A stretch of 10,473 nt of DNA. It comes from Candidatus Puniceispirillum sp. Lineage in GTDB: Bacteria > Pseudomonadota > Alphaproteobacteria > Puniceispirillales > Puniceispirillaceae. The DNA lies in contig JADHOU010000030.1 in NCBI GenBank assembly GCA_016778825.1, positions 1 through 10,473 on the forward strand, given 5' to 3'. The notes under the pieces were generated by a model, which was not told the origin of the DNA, made no database searches, and worked only from the letters and a program-made list of their open reading frames with translations. Below are positions 6,044 through 10,473 of this stretch, in pieces; position 1 is the first letter of the stretch; every line of letters starts with the position of its first letter. The position numbers and the translations under genes are program-made.

Positions 6044-7225
6044 TTAGGCATGGTTAGGACGGCGAACCATGCCAAGCCAAGCCAGCGCCATGGCGATAAT
6101 CGTGACCGGCCCAAGGGCTGATAAAACCATTACTTCCCAGCCAAATTGGCTATGCAGCGCACCAGCGGCCAGGGATGCCGTGGCAACCGATGTTGTCGTG
6201 ACCAGATCGGCAATACCCTGAACCCGACCACGTTCTTCGGGGTTGGCCACGCTTGCCACCAGTGAGCTGCCGCCAATATAAAGAAAATTCCAGCCAAGCC
6301 CCATACAGGCTAGCGCCACAAAATACCACCAAAACCCATCACCAAGAAGGGCGCTAGCAATGGCTGCCAGATAAATCAGCACGCCACTTGTCAGAATGAC
6401 TGGCGCGCCAAATCTGGCAATCAGATTGCCGGTAAAAAATGCAGGCGCAAACATGGCCACAACATGCCATTGAATAATGGTCGCATTGGCCGAGGTTCCA
6501 AGCTTGGCAACATTGACCACCTGCAATGGCGTGGCGGTCATCATATAGCTCATCATCGCATAGCCAATGGCCGCGCTAATCACGCCAACGACAAAAATCG
6601 GTATTTTGAAAAAACGGCCAATCGGTCGGCCTCCCGAACCGGTGCGTTCCGGTTTTGGGATCTTCACCCCACTTAAAAACCCAAGCGAGATAAGCTGCAC
6701 CGCGGCGACGCTGAAAAAACAGCCCGCATAAAGATGCCCTGGCACGAAATCAACCGTATTGCGAGCAATTTCCGGCCCCATGAACGCCGCCAGCAAGCCA
6801 CCAGCCAAAACATAGGAAATGGCCTTTGGCTTTTGTGATTCTTCGGCACTATCAGCGGCGGCATAGCGATAAAAACCCGCACAGCCATGTGCAACACCAA
6901 GAAACATCGACGCCGCACAAAACAGCCAAAAATTTGAAATGAGAATGGCAATGCCTTGGGTAAAGGCAGACACGGCCGCGATCATCACCCCGCCCATAAA
7001 AACCGGCCGCCGGCCAAATCGTACCATCAGCAATGACGCTGGCAAAGTGGTTAGCATTGAAGTGACAAATTGCAGCGACAGCCCCAGCGTCGCTAGCCAC
7101 GGTAAGGGCGATAAAAGACTGCCGACAAGCGCGGTATTGATGATATTCACATTCATCGTTGTCATTGAAAGGGCCTGCGCCGCCGCAAGCCTGATCACGT
7201 TGCCGGTATTGCTTTTCGTTTGCAT
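6044..7225 (-). CDS. Major facilitator superfamily transporter
   Basis: A 393-residue inner-membrane protein with about twelve hydrophobic segments in two halves, typical of MFS secondary transporters. The loop between helices 2 and 3 has a motif-A-like RFGRRPVF (about residues 69-76). The central cytoplasmic linker is basic (PKPERTGSGGRPIGRF). The second half carries NPEERGRVQGIADL, a motif-A-like repeat common in drug/metabolite exporters. The substrate is not identifiable. I place the start at the ATG at 7225, with a weak GGAC upstream; an ATG at 7264 would add 13 residues but has no ribosome site. It lies 190 bases downstream of the Fur-family gene on the same strand. A metal or siderophore link is possible but not shown. 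Confidence 0.85.
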   Translation of the reverse strand: MQTKSNTGNVIRLAAAQALSMTTMNVNIINTALVGSLLSPLPWLATLGLSLQFVTSMLTTLPASLLMVRFGRRPVFMGGVMIAAVSAFTQGIAILISNFWLFCAASMFLGVAHGCAGFYRYAAADSAEESQKPKAISYVLAGGLLAAFMGPEIARNTVDFVPGHLYAGCFFSVAAVQLISLGFLSGVKIPKPERTGSGGRPIGRFFKIPIFVVGVISAAIGYAMMSYMMTATPLQVVNVAKLGTSANATIIQWHVVAMFAPAFFTGNLIARFGAPVILTSGVLIYLAAIASALLGDGFWWYFVALACMGLGWNFLYIGGSSLVASVANPEERGRVQGIADLVTTTSVATASLAAGALHSQFGWEVMVLSALGPVTIIAMALAWLGMVRRPNHA

Positions 7226-7415
7226 GATAGTGATGTCCAAGATAGGTGCCAGCCATAAAGACATAGACCAGCATAGCGCATGAATAACAAAGCCAATACA
7301 ATCCTATAACGCGATTTCCATCGAAGCACAATCAAGGGTCATCAGCGCAAATGGCAGGCCAATGCTATCGGGAAAAAACCACACATTGATCCATGTTCAA
7401 AATCTTCATTGAAAA

Positions 7416-7823
7416 CTAGGTTTTTAACTTCCGGCCGAACAGCTCAAGACGGTGATCAACAAGTTCATAGCCCATTTCAAGGGCAATCTGTTCTTTCAAA
7501 GCTTCCAGCTCGGCATGGTAGAATTCGATCACTTCACCAGTTTCAACATCAACAAGATGTTCGTGATGTTCACCAGATTCTTCATAGCGGGCGCGTCCAT
7601 CACCAAATTCCAGCCGGTCAATAACCCCTGCCTCTTCCAACAATTTTACCGTTCGATAGACGGTGGCAATTGAAATTGTGCGATCCTGTTCAACAGCGCG
7701 CCGATATAGCTGGTCAACATCGGGATGGTCTTCCGACCCTTCAATAACCCCTAAAATAATCTGCCGCTGGCTCGTCATGCGAATGCCATTAGTGAGGCAT
7801 TTTTCAATAAGCCCGCTTGTCAT
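7416..7823 (-). CDS. fur: Fur/Mur-family metal-responsive transcriptional regulator
   Basis: A dimeric DNA-binding repressor that senses iron or, in many alphaproteobacteria, manganese (Mur). The 135-residue protein has the winged-helix domain with RMTSQRQIIL and the recognition helix SIATVYRTVKLLEEAG (about 51-66). The metal sites of the dimerisation domain are visible: His33 (EDHPDVDQLY), Glu81, the EHHEHL cluster (His86, His87, His89), Glu100 in EVIEF, and His124. The CxxC structural-zinc pair of gamma-proteobacterial Fur is absent, as usual in alphaproteobacterial Fur/Mur, so iron versus manganese cannot be decided. I chose the ATG at 7823 because GGTGA lies five bases upstream; an ATG at 7835 adds four residues. 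A palindrome 29 bases upstream of 7835 may be an autoregulatory operator. Confidence 0.92.
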   Translation of the reverse strand: MTSGLIEKCLTNGIRMTSQRQIILGVIEGSEDHPDVDQLYRRAVEQDRTISIATVYRTVKLLEEAGVIDRLEFGDGRARYEESGEHHEHLVDVETGEVIEFYHAELEALKEQIALEMGYELVDHRLELFGRKLKT

Positions 7824-7863
7824 GGCATCACCCATCTATCGTGTTGGTTACAAGATGGCTTAA

Positions 7864-7878
7864 CTATAAGCCTTATAG
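7864..7878. promoter_or_regulatory. Perfect 7-1-7 palindrome between fur and the EamA gene
   Basis: CTATAAG, one base, CTTATAG. It resembles the 7-1-7 layout of Fur-family operators in geometry, though not the classical Fur box sequence. It overlaps TATA-like -10 sequences on the - strand just upstream of fur. A second, overlapping repeat GGCTTA/TAAGCC spans 7857-7872. Autoregulation of fur, and possibly control of the divergent transporter about 100 bases away, is inferred. Confidence 0.4.
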
Positions 7879-7975
7879 ATAAAGCAATCCAGCCCCAAGC
7901 GTGATTTTCACCATTGCGCTTTGCCCCAACCGAATTCAATTGACCTTGATCGAGTTTGCGGGAACTGTTTTGCCC

Positions 7976-8914
7976 ATGATACCACCAGTCTCCAATCGCC
8001 TCGGCAATGATAGCGCAAGTACGACAAGGGGCATTTTGCAGCTTTGTGCGGCTATGCTGTTTATTCCGATCCTTGATGTTTTTGCCAAGCTTCTTGGCCA
8101 AGCATTAGACCCTGTCGAAGTCACCTTCATGCGGTTTGTCATGCAGATTTTGCTGATGGCACCATTGGTCATTTGGACGCGTCAATGGCATGTTCCAACT
8201 GGCACTTTGATGATGCAATTTGCCCGCGGCATTCTGTTGGCAATTGCCACCGTCTGTTTCTTTGCCGCGCTTCAGCATTTGCCGATGGCCGAGGCCATTT
8301 CGATTTATTTCGTGCAGCCATTGATCCTGACCGCACTATCAGCACTTTTTCTGGGCGAGCAAATCCGACAAAGGCGGATTATCGCAATCATCATCGGGCT
8401 TTTCGGGGTGATGGTGATTTTGCAGCCAAGCATCGTGATTTTTGGTGCGCCAGCCCTGTTTCCGCTGGCAACAGCGCTGGCTATGGCAGGCTATGTTACG
8501 ATCACCCGCCGCCTTGCTGGCAAAGCGCATCCGTTTCAAATGCAGTTCATTGTTGGCATTACAGCGACAATCGCCCTTGGTGCTACCATGCTAATTGGCC
8601 AGATGTTCGATCTTGCCGGCACTGGCTTCATCATACCAAATGCACAACAATTTGAATGGATTATCTACATGGGGATTGTCGCCACCATCGGCCATATCTT
8701 TATCGTCTGGGCGGCCAATAACGCACCAGCAAGCGTACTGGCACCTTTCCAATATACCGAGATTATTTCATCGGTGATTTTAGGTTATCTGGTGTTTGGC
8801 GACCTACCCGCCAAAAGCACAATTCTTGGCGTTTGCATTATTGTCGGATGCGGTATCTATCTATTTCATCGTGAACGCATTGCCGCACAAGAAGATCGCC
8901 AAGCTGGCCGCTAG
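7976..8914 (+). CDS. EamA-family (DMT superfamily) transporter
   Basis: A 312-residue inner-membrane protein with about ten hydrophobic helices forming two EamA repeats, roughly residues 18-145 and 160-295. Hallmarks are the charged end of the first helix pair (DPVEVTFMRFVMQ), AALQHLPMAEAISIYFVQPLILTALSALFLGEQ in the first repeat, and ANNAPASVLAPFQYTEIISSVILGYLVFGDLP at the matching place in the second. Such carriers usually export or exchange amino acids, nucleosides or other metabolites; the substrate here is unknown. The ATG at 7976 is preferred, giving a short polar N-terminus before helix 1; a GTG at 7901 in the same frame would add 25 residues but has no ribosome site. Its TAG stop lies within a CTAG that also holds the stop of pssA on the other strand. 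Confidence 0.88.
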   Translation: MIPPVSNRLGNDSASTTRGILQLCAAMLFIPILDVFAKLLGQALDPVEVTFMRFVMQILLMAPLVIWTRQWHVPTGTLMMQFARGILLAIATVCFFAALQHLPMAEAISIYFVQPLILTALSALFLGEQIRQRRIIAIIIGLFGVMVILQPSIVIFGAPALFPLATALAMAGYVTITRRLAGKAHPFQMQFIVGITATIALGATMLIGQMFDLAGTGFIIPNAQQFEWIIYMGIVATIGHIFIVWAANNAPASVLAPFQYTEIISSVILGYLVFGDLPAKSTILGVCIIVGCGIYLFHRERIAAQEDRQAGR

Positions 8915-9681
8915 CTGGTTTTGCTTCCTTCATATTGCCGCCGTTCACGCAAGAACTGCAATGTCGATAAAGGCAGGCTAAGCGTATAGATCGCCACCAC
9001 CGCCATATAGGTAAACCACGGCTCTGTCACCACAGCAGCGCCAAGAAGCCCGATCCCCGCCAAAATTGGAAGTACTGATTCAACTGGCAATTTCAACCGC
9101 TTGCCAGCAAAGGTTGGCAACGCGCTAACCGCGCCAGCACCAACCAGAACCAACCAAGCGGATACCCAATTCGGATCACGCACAATTTCAAGATTGAATT
9201 GCAGATCAATGACGATCGGCAATAACACAAGAAAACCAGATGCAGGTGCAGGAATACCGGTAAAATAACCCTTGGCATAATCAGGCGGGTCGGGCAGCTC
9301 AGAATCAAACCGCGCCAGTCGAAGCGCAATTGAAACCGCATAGAATAAAGTTGCCCACCACGCCATCGTGCCAGCATCTTGCAAGGCCCAGATATAAAGA
9401 CATAAAGCCGGCACAACTCCAAACACAACAAGATCAGACAAGCTGTCAAGCGCGGCACCGAAGGCGCTTGAGGTTTGAAACCGGCGCGCCGTGCGCCCAT
9501 CAAGCGCATCGAAAACCGCAGCAACACTGATCAAAATAATCACCCCAGCCCAGCGTCCATCCATCGCAAATCGTAAAGCGGTTAGGCCTGAGGCAAATCC
9601 GGCAACTGTCAAAATATTGGGCAAAAGCCAGTAGATCGAAACTGACCTGAAACGCTTTTTCTTTTGCAGACGCTCGCTCAT
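8911..9681 (-). CDS. pssA: CDP-diacylglycerol--serine O-phosphatidyltransferase
   Basis: This membrane enzyme transfers serine onto CDP-diacylglycerol to make phosphatidylserine. The 256-residue protein has a basic N-terminus (QKKKRFRS) followed by several membrane helices. The complete CDP-alcohol phosphatidyltransferase signature is present: Asp58, Asp61-Gly62, Ala65-Arg66, then eight residues, Gly75, three, Asp79, three, Asp83. All metal- and CDP-binding aspartates are in place. The ATG at 9681 overlaps the psd stop as TAATG, so translation is probably coupled; a TTG at 9690 in the same frame is less likely. Adjacency to psd makes the serine acceptor assignment firm. Confidence 0.94.
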   Translation of the reverse strand: MSERLQKKKRFRSVSIYWLLPNILTVAGFASGLTALRFAMDGRWAGVIILISVAAVFDALDGRTARRFQTSSAFGAALDSLSDLVVFGVVPALCLYIWALQDAGTMAWWATLFYAVSIALRLARFDSELPDPPDYAKGYFTGIPAPASGFLVLLPIVIDLQFNLEIVRDPNWVSAWLVLVGAGAVSALPTFAGKRLKLPVESVLPILAGIGLLGAAVVTEPWFTYMAVVAIYTLSLPLSTLQFLRERRQYEGSKTS

Positions 9682-10388
9682 TACCGGCAAACCCCATCAG
9701 TAATTTCGGCTGTCTTACCCGACAGATCGGCAAGGGTTGTTTCACCAGCAATTGTTGTTTGCCCTGCTAAAACATAAACCGGCGTCGTTGCTGGCAACCA
9801 TACATCAACACGGCTTCCAAATCGGATAATGCCATATTGCTGGCCAATATTCAGATAATCGCCAACCGCCGCTTCAAGCAAAATACGGCGGGCAACAAGC
9901 CCCGCAATCTGGACAACACCAACAGGCTGACCCGATGCCATTTCAAGAACCATATTCTGACGTTCATTCTGTTCCGACGCCTTATCCAGACTGGCGTTTA
10001 AAAACGCACCCTTGTGATAGGATGTGGCAATCACTTTACCGGCAACCGGCGCGCGGTTCACATGAACATCAAACACATTCATAAAAATTGAAATGCGCCG
10101 CCATTCGCCCTTTGGCAGATCAAGATCATCCGGCACCGGCACAATGCCAGTTGATAACACCCGCCCATCAGCGGGTGCGATGACAAGATGATCGGTTACC
10201 GGCGTTGTGCGCTTTGGATTGCGGAAAAAATAAATGCACCATAGCGACAAAAGGCTGCCCGGAAGCAAGAACCCTGCCCAGAAATAGGTGATGATTGCCG
10301 AAACAAGCATAAACAGGAAAATAAACGGCCAGCCAGCAGGATGGATTGGCACCAGAACTTCATCCTTGACGCTTTTGAAGATATTCAT
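9681..10388 (-). CDS. psd: Phosphatidylserine decarboxylase (short form)
   Basis: It decarboxylates phosphatidylserine to phosphatidylethanolamine at the inner membrane. The 235-residue proenzyme belongs to the short (archaeal-like) type common in alphaproteobacteria. One or two membrane helices lie at about residues 19-55, followed by YFFRNPKR, APADGRV (Asp74), FMNVFDVHVNRAP (His109) and YHKGAFLNA. Near the end is the self-cleavage motif RFGSRVDVWLP, where Ser192 should become the pyruvoyl group; Asp74, His109 and Ser192 fit the known Asp-His-Ser processing triad. The ATG at 10388 is chosen over an in-frame TTG at 10412 because homologues usually start shortly before the VPIHPAGWPF segment. 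It is the first gene of the psd-pssA operon. Confidence 0.94.
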   Translation of the reverse strand: MNIFKSVKDEVLVPIHPAGWPFIFLFMLVSAIITYFWAGFLLPGSLLSLWCIYFFRNPKRTTPVTDHLVIAPADGRVLSTGIVPVPDDLDLPKGEWRRISIFMNVFDVHVNRAPVAGKVIATSYHKGAFLNASLDKASEQNERQNMVLEMASGQPVGVVQIAGLVARRILLEAAVGDYLNIGQQYGIIRFGSRVDVWLPATTPVYVLAGQTTIAGETTLADLSGKTAEITDGVCR

Positions 10389-10418
10389 TTGTTTCAACCT
10401 GTTTTCTAACAACCGTTA

Positions 10419-10473
10419 TCAGCGGCTGACGCGCTTGCCGCGACCAAGCCAAAATTTGTTGCTGGCACCATAT
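10419..10473 (-). CDS. C-terminal end of an unidentified gene (5' part outside window)
   Basis: One of three open frames entering from the right edge ends at TGA 30 bases before the psd ATG. The last 17 residues would be YGASNKFWLGRGKRVSR, a plausible basic C-terminus. The other two frames also stay open over this short distance, so the frame choice is tentative and rests on the natural look of the tail and the operon-like spacing. I cannot name the protein. Confidence 0.4.
   Translation of the reverse strand, partial: YGASNKFWLGRGKRVSR

Noticed and set aside
6852..7331. A 159-codon - strand frame overlapping the 5' part of the MFS gene and its leader.
   Set aside because: It is an alternative frame of the MFS coding sequence, rich in Cys and His with no recognisable domain; the MFS frame has clear family features.

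Overview
This window is a compact stretch of ordinary chromosome from an alphaproteobacterium. The evidence is a Fur/Mur-type regulator without structural-zinc cysteines, a paired psd-pssA operon, a yqaA-dsbB pair, Coq7 and an alphaproteobacterial-style HNH protein. Base composition looks near 50% GC with AT-rich intergenic DNA. A marine lineage such as SAR116 is possible, but that is inference from overall flavour and cannot be proved here. I see no mobile element, CRISPR array, prophage or integration scar.

Left part, + strand: the 3' end of an MscS-type mechanosensitive channel overlaps a glutathione-degrading gamma-glutamylcyclotransferase (ChaC) by ATGA. A tRNA-Leu(CAA) follows. Next come a YqaA-family membrane protein, the quinone-linked disulfide oxidase DsbB (another ATGA overlap) and the ubiquinone hydroxylase Coq7, probably one operon.

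Middle: on the - strand are an HNH nuclease-like protein and a phospholipase/carboxylesterase-type serine hydrolase. On the + strand, glutamyl-Q tRNA(Asp) synthetase (gluQ) follows, convergent with an MFS transporter on the - strand. The 339-base gap between those two holds a promoter-like sequence and a very strong intrinsic terminator about 45 bases downstream of it, which together look like a short regulatory RNA gene with an anti-Shine-Dalgarno CCTCCC motif.

Right part: a Fur/Mur-family metal regulator (- strand) lies upstream of the MFS gene and is divergent from an EamA drug/metabolite transporter (+ strand). A perfect 7-1-7 palindrome in the divergent region is a candidate operator. 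The EamA gene and pssA converge and share one CTAG as the stop codon of both strands. The psd-pssA operon makes phosphatidylethanolamine from CDP-diacylglycerol through phosphatidylserine, with a TAATG stop/start overlap. A 17-residue tail of an unidentified gene lies upstream of psd at the window edge.

No clearly new multi-gene system is visible. The best leads are the putative small RNA (5783-5886), the palindrome by fur (7864-7878) and the repeat-rich leader of the HNH gene (3661-3691).
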